Assembly (NCBI GenBank): GCA_036307305.1
Contig: JAXJXV010000010.1
Location: forward strand, 1-64,000
Reading direction: 5' to 3'
DNA length: 64,000 nucleotides
Source of the DNA: SIG607 sp036307305
GTDB taxonomy: Bacteria > Bacillota > Clostridia > Oscillospirales > Acutalibacteraceae
Of this stretch, positions 50,941 to 58,185 are shown one piece after another; position 1 is the stretch's first letter; each line of letters begins with the position of its first letter. The notes below the pieces were generated by a model. That model was not told the DNA's origin. It did not search any database and saw nothing but the letters and a program-made list of their open reading frames with translations. Made by a program: the position numbers and the translations under genes.

Positions 50941-51789
50941 TTAATTATATTCAAATTCAAAGCTCGCCTTATCTGTGGTGAATTCACATAATACTCTGTC
51001 TTTGTGTGAAAAACGATAATATGCCTCGCAAGATGCGCTTTCGTGTATCGTTCTGCACATATCACCATTTGTGGGAGCTGCCAGTGGATGTGCGTTCTTT
51101 TTAATCAATTTTGCAGTGAGTTCAAAACTTCCTTGCTTTACTGTAACCGTGTTTTTATCAACTTGTTTTATTCTAGAGCCAAGATAGGTTGCAATTCTGT
51201 ATTCCTTTCCATTAAGGAGGATAACACCGATAATACCCGTAAAATGAATGCCTAAAAAGGGTATGTCCGCTACAGAAAGCATTAAAGAATTATTTTTAAA
51301 ACAACATTGCGTCCAAATATACTTTTTTGGGAAAGAACGACCGCGGTCACCCTCAATATATCCTATGCCATTTTCAAAATTATAAAGTTGATCGTTTACC
51401 TTAATTTCACCGCTTATTTTATGACACATACTATATACACTATGTCTACATTGCATATACGGCACATATTTAAACGGCCCCATAATATCATAGCCGATAG
51501 GAGAAAAGTCTTTAAAATCAAGTGCTCCTTTAAGTGTTAAATCATCACTCTGAAAATCCAGGGTTATTCCTCTCTCAGAAAAGACACAATTACCTATTTT
51601 CACATATAAAGGTTTTTCGGTATATTCTAATTTGTCAAAGGGTATGTTTAACGCCTTGTCATCGGTTATTATTTGTAGAGAAGCAGATTTTTTGTTATTG
51701 CTATAATGATATGCAGGTATAAATGCAATTGTTTTATCTTTTGTACTGCATTTAAAGTACCAACCTTTAAAATATCCTATATTAACCAA
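50941..51789 (-). CDS. Tocopherol-cyclase-like family protein
   Basis: A protein of about 280 residues with the family marks FKGWYFKCS at the N-terminus and GIGYIEGDRGRSFPKKYIWTQCC in the middle, predicted as a beta-barrel-like fold. In plants and cyanobacteria this fold cyclises tocopherol precursors; anaerobic Firmicutes copies have no known substrate. The annotated start is TTG 51789, directly abutting GCGAGG; an ATA codon three codons later would have better spacing, so the start is uncertain. Confidence 0.75.
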   Translation of the reverse strand: MVNIGYFKGWYFKCSTKDKTIAFIPAYHYSNNKKSASLQIITDDKALNIPFDKLEYTEKPLYVKIGNCVFSERGITLDFQSDDLTLKGALDFKDFSPIGYDIMGPFKYVPYMQCRHSVYSMCHKISGEIKVNDQLYNFENGIGYIEGDRGRSFPKKYIWTQCCFKNNSLMLSVADIPFLGIHFTGIIGVILLNGKEYRIATYLGSRIKQVDKNTVTVKQGSFELTAKLIKKNAHPLAAPTNGDMCRTIHESASCEAYYRFSHKDRVLCEFTTDKASFEFEYN

Positions 51790-51871
51790 CCTCGCTTTTG
51801 CGATTTAATGATTATATAGTTTCCTAATATTGGTAAGATATACAGCAACAAGGAATTTTCCTGCTAAACAG

Positions 51872-51917
51872 AATTAACCTACAAATTTTCAAATTATTGT
51901 TGATTTGTAGGTTAATT
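51872..51917. promoter_or_regulatory. Candidate operator of the Fic module
   Basis: A perfect 15-bp inverted repeat, AATTAACCTACAAAT (51872-51886) and ATTTGTAGGTTAATT (51903-51917), with a 16-nt centre. The right arm covers the -35 and spacer of the toxin-antitoxin promoter, and no U tract follows, so a repressor site is more likely than a terminator. Confidence 0.6.
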
Positions 51918-51928
51918 TGTGATATACT
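51900..51928 (+). promoter_or_regulatory. Promoter of the antitoxin-Fic operon
   Basis: TTGATT (51900-51905), 17-nt spacer, TATACT (51923-51928), then AGGAGG and ATG 51952. Confidence 0.7.
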
Positions 51929-51951
51929 ATTAGTAGTCAGGAGGTAGTATT

Positions 51952-52473
51952 ATGACTGATATTATTTTTGAATACAAAGAACTACTTGCATCAAAGCTTG
52001 AAATTGAGCAAAAGCTTAGTGTTTTGCCCAAAGGATATATTTCTAAAAAGACGATTGGCGGTAAGCAATATTTATATTTGCAAACCCGTAACGGTGATAC
52101 TGTTGAGAGCAAATACATCAAGTCAGAAGAAGCAGAAGAAATAACAAGTCAGCTCTCTTTGAGAAAAGAATATGAAGCGCAACTGCCTGAAGTTATTTTA
52201 AGACTTGCTGATATTGAAACTGCTGCTGAGTTGTTGGATAAAGCGTTACTTCGTAAATTAAAAATGCTTAAACTCACAAGCGGTATGGATAGTATATCTG
52301 CTGACGAAAAAGAAAAGCGAATTTCCTTTTCGGATGCAATGACTTCAATCGAGGGCGTTCCCGTAAGCGATAAAGTAAAAAACGACCTTGCTAAATGGAA
52401 AAACGGCAAAATAACATTCTTATCTGTTTTTGAACAAACACTCAGAAGATACGGCTTTGTAACGGAGGTATAA
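51952..52473 (+). CDS. Probable Fic antitoxin (DUF6788-like N-terminus, VbhA-like C-terminus)
   Basis: A 173-residue protein. The N-terminal region LSVLPKGYISKKTIGGKQYL resembles DUF6788 proteins. A helical linker follows, then a C-terminal segment FSDAMTSIEGVPVSDKVKND resembling the VbhA antitoxin, whose Ser-xxx-Glu-Gly helix plugs the Fic active site. The Glu-Gly is present, but the usual Ser/Thr four residues before Glu is Met. It is directly followed by the Fic gene (three bases), the normal antitoxin-toxin order of the VbhA/VbhT class. It may also bind the upstream dyad. Confidence 0.65.
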   Translation: MTDIIFEYKELLASKLEIEQKLSVLPKGYISKKTIGGKQYLYLQTRNGDTVESKYIKSEEAEEITSQLSLRKEYEAQLPEVILRLADIETAAELLDKALLRKLKMLKLTSGMDSISADEKEKRISFSDAMTSIEGVPVSDKVKNDLAKWKNGKITFLSVFEQTLRRYGFVTEV

Positions 52474-52476
52474 CAA

Positions 52477-53190
52477 ATGCGTGACCCTTATTTATATGAT
52501 GATGTAAACGTGCTTAAAAATTTAGCTGATATAAAAGATTCAGAATTGCTACGCAAAGCAGAGGCGGATATTACCGTTCTTGCTATGGCAGCGATTTATG
52601 ATTATAAATATGATAAGTTTAATACCGAAACACTGCAGGATATCCACCGAAATATCTTCGGTCAGATATTTGATTGGGCTGGAGAATTTCGTACCATTCA
52701 AATGGTGAAATATGAAGATGTTCTCGGTGGCGATACCGTTCGTTACGCTTATCCTAAAGAAATTAAAAAGCAGCTAAACGAAACAATGAAAGAAATCGCC
52801 AAGCTCAAAAGAACCGCCGATAATGATAAAGATATCGTTTTCAAACTTGTTCGTATTATAGCAAGTATTTGGCAAACCCACCCCTTCCGTGAAGGCAATA
52901 CACGAACGGTTATAGTGTTTGCTGTTCTGCTCGCAAAATCATTAGGTTTTGAGGTTGAACACGAACTCTTCAAAATCAACTCGGCCTATGTTCGTAACGC
53001 TCTCGTTTGGGCTTCACAAGGTATTTATTCAAAATACGAATACCTTGAACGCATCTTCTTCGATGCAATCCTCGGCGAAGTTAACGATTCCGACACCCCC
53101 ACCGAAACCAAAGCAAATAAATATGATACCATCGGTGAGTATAAAGTTAAAGACTATAAAGAACGCCCACATGAGTATAAGGAAGAATAA
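52477..53190 (+). CDS. Fic-domain protein, probable AMP-transferase toxin
   Basis: A 237-residue protein with the Fic core: IFGQIFDWAGEFRTI (flap region) and the active motif HPFREGNTRT near residue 132, keeping the catalytic His, acidic residue, Gly-Asn and first Arg. The second Arg of the HxFx(D/E)GNGRxxR consensus is not seen where expected (TVIVF). Class I Fic toxins attach AMP to targets such as topoisomerases; target here is unknown. GGAGG lies 9 nt upstream of ATG. Confidence 0.88.
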   Translation: MRDPYLYDDVNVLKNLADIKDSELLRKAEADITVLAMAAIYDYKYDKFNTETLQDIHRNIFGQIFDWAGEFRTIQMVKYEDVLGGDTVRYAYPKEIKKQLNETMKEIAKLKRTADNDKDIVFKLVRIIASIWQTHPFREGNTRTVIVFAVLLAKSLGFEVEHELFKINSAYVRNALVWASQGIYSKYEYLERIFFDAILGEVNDSDTPTETKANKYDTIGEYKVKDYKERPHEYKEE

Positions 53191-53247
53191 TGGATTGTGT
53201 TTTGGTCTGCAAAATGATTGAAAAATAATAAAGAAAGGAATATTTAT

Positions 53248-55167
53248 ATGAAAAATGTAGAATATCCTAGCAACGATAAAATTGTAAAAATGGTTAAGGA
53301 TTATATAGATAATAGCATCTATAAATACGCTATATTGCTTGATGGCGAGTGGGGATCTGGCAAAACATACTTCGTTGAAAATATATTATTAGATAAGATT
53401 TCAAAACATATTGAAAATTCCGCAAAGTACAAAAGCATTGTTTATGTCTCATTATACGGAATAAAAAATATACAAGATGTTGCTTCAAAAATATATTTTG
53501 CTGCTATTGCAAACAATAAAAAGAGCAAAGCAATTTCTAAGGCTTCACCAATAATTACTGGTATATTAAAAGGAACTAATATTAATATAAGTGTAAGTGA
53601 TATAGGTACATCTTTATCCTCTTTTATCAACATATCAAAATATGTTCTTTTAATCGATGATTTAGAACGTTGTAATTGTGATGTTTCTGCTGTTATGGGT
53701 TTGTTAAATAATTTTGTAGAACACAGTAGCACTAAAGTTATAATAATAGCAAACGAAAAAGAAATAGAAAAAAATCCAAAAGGTCTAGATTCATTAGAGT
53801 GTATTGCGGCTTTAAACGAGAAGGTTTATCTGAAAAGTAAGTGTGATAAAAACAACAATGAAATAAAAAAATTCTCCACAGAACATTTATCGGCTATGAC
53901 AAACGAAATGTTTGCAAGCGAAAGTTTTTATGAAAAAATTAAAGAAAAACTAATCGGGCAAACAATTAAATATAGACCAAATTTAGAAACAATAATATCT
54001 GAAATATTAACCAAGAACACAACTAATAATTTAGAACTGCAACAGCTTTTGAATTCTCAAATAGATTTTTTTGTTACCCAAATGAAAAAGAAAAATGTTT
54101 ATAATTTACGAACATTTCAATTCTTTTTAGAAAAGATAATTAGAATTGAAGAAATTATAAAAAGAATTTTCAATCATGAATATAATAATATCATGCCTAA
54201 AATTGTTCAATACTGTTTTTTAATTAGCATTAAATATAAGCAAGGGGTTTATGAATGGACTTGGGAGGATACTGTCTTATATTCGTCGGTTAGTATTTCA
54301 GACCATTATTATTCCTTTGAACATATTCCAAGTTTTGCTTTTGTAGATTATGCAGTAGTGTTTAACGCATTTGATGAAGAGTTTATAAAAGAAACTTTAA
54401 TTTCCTATTTTGATTATCTAGAAGAGAAAAAAGCAAATTCTAAATTTTCAAATGATGGGTCTATCGCTTTATTATCTAATTGGTGGCAATTTTCTGAGAA
54501 AGAAGTAAAAACAGCAATTGATGATGTCTGCAAAAAGGTTATGGAGAAATATTATAACATCAAAGATTATCCTAATATAATCAATGCACTAGTATATCCA
54601 ATATGTGAATGCGACTTAGAAGATACTTTGTTTGATAAAATGTTTGAATTTATGATAGAGGAAATTCGCGCAAGTGATGTAGAATACTCTTGGAGAGATT
54701 ATCATAGATTTTATGATTCTAGGACTACTTTGAAAAAATACAATCATATTATGGAAGATATTAAATCAGAAATTGCTAAGAGGAAAACAAATACGACTAA
54801 AATGAAAATTGATTTAATTTTAGAAGCAACTAATTGGGGCGAATTATTATATAAGGATATGCAAGAGCGGGATAAACAATCTATTTCAGAAAGGTCTGTG
54901 GTTTCAGAATTGGATGTTGATAAAATTATAGAAAATATCAAAAAATCATCCAATTTAGAAATTGATAATTTTAGATGCTATATTTCTACATTATATGACT
55001 TTTCAAACATTTACGAATTTTTCAAGAAAGATATTCCAAATATTAAAGATTTGCTTACTAAGTTAAAAAAAGTAGATTTAAAAGAGTATGACAAAATTAA
55101 GAACATGCAAGTTAAAATGTTAATCAAATTACTCGAATCAAAATTGCAAGATTTAGAAAACAAGTAA
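53248..55167 (+). CDS. KAP-family P-loop NTPase
   Basis: A 639-residue protein in noticeably A/T-rich DNA. Walker A GEWGSGKT lies at 33-40 and Walker B YVLLIDDLERC at 132-142, the pattern of KAP ATPases. The rest is helical and unrecognised, with no obvious membrane segment. KAP NTPases occur in phage-defence and membrane-associated signalling systems. It follows the Fic gene by 57 bases without a clear terminator between them, so it may be in the same transcript. ATG 53248 follows GAAAGGA. Base composition suggests recent transfer. Confidence 0.75.
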   Translation: MKNVEYPSNDKIVKMVKDYIDNSIYKYAILLDGEWGSGKTYFVENILLDKISKHIENSAKYKSIVYVSLYGIKNIQDVASKIYFAAIANNKKSKAISKASPIITGILKGTNINISVSDIGTSLSSFINISKYVLLIDDLERCNCDVSAVMGLLNNFVEHSSTKVIIIANEKEIEKNPKGLDSLECIAALNEKVYLKSKCDKNNNEIKKFSTEHLSAMTNEMFASESFYEKIKEKLIGQTIKYRPNLETIISEILTKNTTNNLELQQLLNSQIDFFVTQMKKKNVYNLRTFQFFLEKIIRIEEIIKRIFNHEYNNIMPKIVQYCFLISIKYKQGVYEWTWEDTVLYSSVSISDHYYSFEHIPSFAFVDYAVVFNAFDEEFIKETLISYFDYLEEKKANSKFSNDGSIALLSNWWQFSEKEVKTAIDDVCKKVMEKYYNIKDYPNIINALVYPICECDLEDTLFDKMFEFMIEEIRASDVEYSWRDYHRFYDSRTTLKKYNHIMEDIKSEIAKRKTNTTKMKIDLILEATNWGELLYKDMQERDKQSISERSVVSELDVDKIIENIKKSSNLEIDNFRCYISTLYDFSNIYEFFKKDIPNIKDLLTKLKKVDLKEYDKIKNMQVKMLIKLLESKLQDLENK

Positions 55168-55310
55168 TTTGATTGCTAAACGGAGCCATCAATATTTGAC
55201 TGATCCCATAATATATACACTTTTTAGTTTTTTGCTAAGTAATTATACGCCCGAATTAAGTGAAATAATATGTTCTAAATAATTCGACTAATTTTTTTAT
55301 AGATAATAGC

Positions 55311-55349
55311 AAACGAAGGTCTATGCCGAACTGGCATAGACCTTCGTTT
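55311..55349. terminator. Strong bidirectional hairpin terminator
   Basis: A 17-bp perfect stem (55311-55327 with 55333-55349; AAACGAAGG... and its complement) around GAACT. It lies between the NTPase and the convergent XRE gene and overlaps the latter's stop. Confidence 0.8.
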
Positions 55350-55623
55350 AATTATGTCCTATTACTCCATCTGGAAAAACAGAGGCTTTTATTAGATCTT
55401 CAGGTGCAATCTCTAAAGCGTCTGCTATATTGTAGAAAACGTCAAGAGAAAAACTGTAGGCCATATTAGGCGCTTCGATGTTGCTCAAAAGCGACCTGCT
55501 TATATTTGCCTTTTCAGCCAACTTTTCCTGAGATAATCCACGTATTCTTCTGAGTGTAGAGATAGCGATACCGAGTTGGATGAAACGGTCTCTGTTTCTG
55601 TAGTCTACTTCCTTTCCCATCAT
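55348..55623 (-). CDS. XRE-family helix-turn-helix regulator
   Basis: A 91-residue DNA-binding protein with the classical Cro/CI helix-turn-helix: IGIAISTLRRIRGLSQEKLA, KANISRSLLSNIEAPN and FYNIADALEIAPEDLI. Start is ATG 55623 (next ATG adjacent), with GTGAGG upstream. It is divergent from the SLOG gene, with a dyad near its own promoter, so autoregulation is likely. Confidence 0.88.
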   Translation of the reverse strand: MMGKEVDYRNRDRFIQLGIAISTLRRIRGLSQEKLAEKANISRSLLSNIEAPNMAYSFSLDVFYNIADALEIAPEDLIKASVFPDGVIGHN

Positions 55624-55640
55624 TAAAACCTCACTTTTAG

Positions 55641-55690
55641 ACAATAAATTGTTCTACTTATATTATACTTTTCAGTTCTTTTTCTTTCAG
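55641..55690 (-). promoter_or_regulatory. Promoter and palindromic operator of the XRE gene
   Basis: Minus strand CTGAAA (55690-55685), 17-nt spacer, TATAAT (55667-55662). Downstream lies the palindrome ACAATAAATTGT (55641-55652) at the expected transcript start, well placed for repression. Confidence 0.55.
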
Positions 55691-55707
55691 TATTTGGGCG
55701 TAAGCAC

Positions 55708-55736
55708 TTGACTGTATTAGTCAGCAAAGCTATAAT
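55708..55736 (+). promoter_or_regulatory. Promoter of the SLOG gene
   Basis: TTGACT (55708-55713), 17-nt spacer, TATAAT (55731-55736). Confidence 0.75.
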
Positions 55737-55808
55737 TATCTTTGCATATTGTCTTAATTTATATGCGTATGACTTAAAATGTAAGTGATTGTAGGTGAGT
55801 AATTATCA

Positions 55809-56303
55809 ATGACAGAAAGTGAAAAAAGAAAACACCGATGTTGCTTTACAGGGCACCGTCCTGAAAAACTGTCGCTGCCTGAAAGAGAAGTCAAGGCAGA
55901 ACTTGAAAAAGAAATCCGTCTGGCAATCGCAGACGGAATCAATGTGTTTATTACAGGTATGGCTCCCGGTGTTGATATCTGGGCGGCAGAGGTTGTCTTA
56001 GAACTGAGGGAGCAGGAAAATCTTCCGCTTAAACTGATAGCAGCAAGTCCGCACCCGGGATTTGAAAACCGATGGTCTATCGAATGGCAAAAAAGATATG
56101 CCGCTGTTATGGCAAAGGCAGATTTTATAAAAGAAGTCTGTACGCATTATAGCAGAGGGTGCTATCAGATCCGAAACGAGTGGATGGTAGATCACTCGGC
56201 AAGAGTAATCGCAGTTTGGGGCGGCAGTCCAAGTGGGACGAAAAACACCATAGTTTATGCACGACGAAAAGGTATTCCGGTAATCAATATTTTAGATAAG
56301 TAA
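55809..56303 (+). CDS. SLOG-domain (DUF1273-like) protein
   Basis: A 164-residue Rossmann-like protein starting with CCFTGHRPEKLSLPE and containing VFITGMAPGVDIWAAEVVL and HYSRGCYQIRNEWMVDHS, the pattern of the DUF1273/YspA branch of the SLOG superfamily. SLOG proteins bind nucleotide-derived ligands and occur in phage-defence and mobile-element settings. No effector domain is attached. Its promoter faces away from the XRE gene. Confidence 0.85.
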   Translation: MTESEKRKHRCCFTGHRPEKLSLPEREVKAELEKEIRLAIADGINVFITGMAPGVDIWAAEVVLELREQENLPLKLIAASPHPGFENRWSIEWQKRYAAVMAKADFIKEVCTHYSRGCYQIRNEWMVDHSARVIAVWGGSPSGTKNTIVYARRKGIPVINILDK

Positions 56304-56358
56304 ATCTCAATAGGCTTTGAAAAATTGAATATGCCCAAACTCCGTTTTGCATCTGATG

Positions 56359-56376
56359 TTTAACTTGATAGTTAAA
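56359..56376. promoter_or_regulatory. Dyad near the recombinase promoter
   Basis: TTTAACT-TGAT-AGTTAAA (perfect 7-bp arms) overlaps a possible -35 TTGATA (56365-56370) that would precede a weak -10 TAGTAA. This could be an operator controlling recombinase expression. Confidence 0.4.
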
Positions 56377-56421
56377 GTGCAAAATAATAGTAAAATAAAG
56401 ATATGAAATGGAGGTTTTGGT

Positions 56422-57264
56422 ATGAAAAAAAGAATTATTACCAATCAAACAATAAACTCGTTCAAGAATCATTTAATCGAGAATGAAAAAGCAACCGCTA
56501 CTATCGAAAAGTATATGCGAGATATACACCTATTTGTCGAATATGCTACAGACAAGCCCTTGGATAAGCCTCTTGTATTGGAATACAAGACATCCTTGGA
56601 GCAAATTTACGCTATCAGAAGTGCAAACTCTATGTTGGCGGCTCTCAATTCCTTTTTCCGATTTCTCGGCTGGCACGATCTTTGTGTAAAGCAATTTAAG
56701 GTGCAAAAAGAAGCGTACTGTTCCGAGGACAAGGAACTTACCAAAGCGGAATATACGGCTCTTGTAAGAACAGCTGAGCGAAAGAAAAACGAACGGCTTT
56801 CCCTCGTCGTTCAAACGATTTGCGGGACGGGCATTCGTGTCAGTGAATTGCAGAGTATTACGGTGGAGGCTGTACGTAAAGGAGAAGCCATTGTATCCTG
56901 CAAGGGAAAAACAAGAAAGATATTTATTGTCAGTGCCCTGCGAAAAAAACTGCTTCGATATGCTACAGAACAGAAAATAAACTCCGGAATAATTTTCGTG
57001 ACCAAAAGCGGTAAACCGCTTGACCGTAGTAATATTTGGAGAGAAATGAAGAGTTTGTGTGAACAGGCCGGTGTTTCTCCGCAAAAGGTATTTCCACACA
57101 ATCTGAGGCACCTGTTTGCAAGGACTTTTTATGGTATTGAAAAAGATATTGCAAAGCTAGCAGATATTCTCGGTCACTCAAATATAAACACCACACGCAT
57201 TTATATCATCACAACTGGTGCTGAACATCAGCGCCGTATGGAAAATATGCGACTCATTATATAA
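56422..57264 (+). CDS. Tyrosine recombinase (XerC/D-like)
   Basis: A 280-residue site-specific recombinase. The N-terminal SAM-like core-binding domain (about 1-95) has FKNHLIENEKATATIEKYMR. The catalytic domain has Arg I in GTGIRVSEL, the Lys of the beta-hairpin (SCKGKTRKIF), HNLRHLFARTFY with His/Arg II and HSNINTTRIYI with the His and nucleophilic Tyr. No accessory arm-type domain is obvious. GGAGG precedes the ATG. Its stop is only 38 bases from the first of three dyad sites, so the substrate is probably local. Confidence 0.92.
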   Translation: MKKRIITNQTINSFKNHLIENEKATATIEKYMRDIHLFVEYATDKPLDKPLVLEYKTSLEQIYAIRSANSMLAALNSFFRFLGWHDLCVKQFKVQKEAYCSEDKELTKAEYTALVRTAERKKNERLSLVVQTICGTGIRVSELQSITVEAVRKGEAIVSCKGKTRKIFIVSALRKKLLRYATEQKINSGIIFVTKSGKPLDRSNIWREMKSLCEQAGVSPQKVFPHNLRHLFARTFYGIEKDIAKLADILGHSNINTTRIYIITTGAEHQRRMENMRLII

Positions 57265-57302
57265 AAAGAAAAACCGCTACACTTCAGCAGCAGTTGAATA
57301 TC

Positions 57303-57320
57303 ACATAATGGTTATTATGT
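57303..57320. repeat. Recombinase-type dyad site, copy 1 (inverted orientation)
   Basis: ACATAAT-GGTT-ATTATGT: perfect 7-bp inverted arms around an asymmetric 4-bp centre. It is the reverse complement of copies 2 and 3, so recombination with either would invert the DNA between them. Confidence 0.8.
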
Positions 57321-57396
57321 TGTATTAAATAATAAGAATAGAAAGTATAACTTCATTAAATGCTTAAAGGTAGTTGAAAATAGGTACAACAAATCA

Positions 57397-57425
57397 GACC
57401 TTTTGAAAATAATAACCAAAAGGTC
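57397..57425. other. Hairpin between site 1 and the promoter
   Basis: GACCTTTT/AAAAGGTC, 8 bp, around a 13-nt loop. It may act as a weak terminator shielding the segment from recombinase-gene readthrough. The U tract is short. Confidence 0.4.
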
Positions 57426-57486
57426 GTATTTCTCACGCCCAAAATCCGTTAATTTTATGTAAATCTCAATTTTTTTGAAAAACCGC

Positions 57487-57515
57487 TTGTTTTTTCATAT
57501 GTATTATGTTATAAT
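57487..57515 (+). promoter_or_regulatory. Promoter inside the candidate invertible segment
   Basis: TTGTTT (57487-57492), 17-nt spacer, TATAAT (57510-57515), followed by a small hairpin (CTCG...CGAG, 57518-57539). It points right through site 2 into a terminator. Confidence 0.65.
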
Positions 57516-57564
57516 ACCTCGTACTTAAAAAGTAACGAGACATGCTTGTTCGGCTTTATGAACA

Positions 57565-57582
57565 ACATAATAACCATTATGT
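57565..57582. repeat. Recombinase-type dyad site, copy 2
   Basis: ACATAAT-AACC-ATTATGT, identical to copy 3 and reverse complement of copy 1. It is followed by GTTGCC. Confidence 0.8.
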
Positions 57583-57586
57583 GTTG

Positions 57587-57612
57587 CCGATGTTTTTTAA
57601 CATCGGTTTTTT
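57587..57612 (+). terminator. Intrinsic terminator between sites 2 and 3
   Basis: CCGATGTT/AACATCGG 8-bp stem, TTTT loop and a T6 tail: a textbook terminator lying exactly between two direct repeats. Confidence 0.85.
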
Positions 57613-57627
57613 AGCCCACAAGACGTA

Positions 57628-57645
57628 ACATAATAACCATTATGT
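57628..57645. repeat. Recombinase-type dyad site, copy 3
   Basis: ACATAAT-AACC-ATTATGT, in direct orientation with copy 2 at a period of 63 bp, followed by TGCCCC. A half-site ACATAAT recurs at 57675. Confidence 0.8.
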
Positions 57646-57800
57646 TGCCCCATATCGTTATAATTTAAGCAAACACATAATCTTAATAGAGTGAGTTTAG
57701 TACCCCTGCATAATATGCAGAACCGACCCCAGCGCCTGAGCCTAAGAGCCTGTGCCATTTAATCGTTGTATACGATTATGGTACAGGCTTTTCTTTTTTG
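57646..57800 (+). other. Structured non-coding leader ending in a second terminator
   Basis: No open reading frame is convincing. A TATAAT-like box (57659-57664), a palindrome CTGCATAATATGCAG (57707-57721), a C/G-rich stretch and a strong terminator follow. It could be the end of a small RNA or an attenuator leader upstream of the Cys-rich KTR gene. Confidence 0.4.
57747..57799 (+). terminator. Intrinsic terminator before the KTR gene
   Basis: AGCCTGTGCCAT pairs with ATGGTACAGGCT (one G-U), extended inside by AATCG/CGATT, followed by TTTTCTTTTTT. Confidence 0.85.
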
Positions 57801-57842
57801 AGGTTATTTGACGCGACCGAGCAAAAAACGAGGTGATCCCAT

Positions 57843-58037
57843 TTGCAAAACACATTACAGCACAAACCAATAGACAACGATATAAAAGCAGAACGGCGAC
57901 GATTTTTGTGCCCTTTGTGCGGCAAGAGCACGGTGCTATGGTTGCTACCCGACACAGAAATCAAAAATCTGCCGATTAAATGCAAACGATGCGGTAAAGA
58001 AAGCGTCGTGAACGTCGAACCACTTACCAAACCTTAA
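57843..58037 (+). CDS. Cysteine-rich KTR-domain protein
   Basis: A 64-residue protein with the zinc ribbon FLCPLCGKSTVLWLLPDTEI and NLPIKCKRCGKESVVNVEPL, which matches the Cys-rich KTR family often carried by conjugative elements of Firmicutes. The start is TTG 57843, with GAGGTGAT 8 nt upstream. Function unknown. It suggests that this region derives from an integrative element. Confidence 0.85.
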   Translation: MQNTLQHKPIDNDIKAERRRFLCPLCGKSTVLWLLPDTEIKNLPIKCKRCGKESVVNVEPLTKP

Positions 58038-58117
58038 AAATTATGTATCAGGCGACAATCTTAACGTAATTTTATAGATACTCACTCCCCTCGCAAAAGA
58101 CTATGTGTAACCAAAGC

Positions 58118-58144
58118 ACAAACGCTGGGCGTTTGTAATTTTTT
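58118..58144 (+). terminator. Terminator before the TetR gene
   Basis: ACAAACGC/GCGTTTGT 8-bp stem with TGG loop, then AATTTTTTG. Confidence 0.8.
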
Positions 58145-58151
58145 GCTGAAA

Positions 58152-58172
58152 TTTGTAGTAAACACTTACAAA
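58152..58172. promoter_or_regulatory. Possible operator before the TetR gene
   Basis: TTTGTA and TACAAA, 6-bp inverted arms, 9-nt centre, ending just before the TetR ribosome-binding region. Size and position suit a TetR autoregulatory site. Confidence 0.4.
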
Positions 58173-58185
58173 GGGGAAAAAGGAA

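Noticed and set aside
55168..55310. Possible gene between the KAP NTPase and the XRE gene
   Set aside because: No frame with a start signal; only A/T-rich sequence before the terminator.
57303..57645. CRISPR-like repeats
   Set aside because: Only three copies, unequal spacing, one inverted, and a promoter and terminator between them; a recombinase-site reading fits better.
57776..58030. Minus-strand open frame opposite the Cys-rich KTR gene
   Set aside because: The plus-strand protein has a clear zinc-ribbon family pattern and a good ribosome-binding site.
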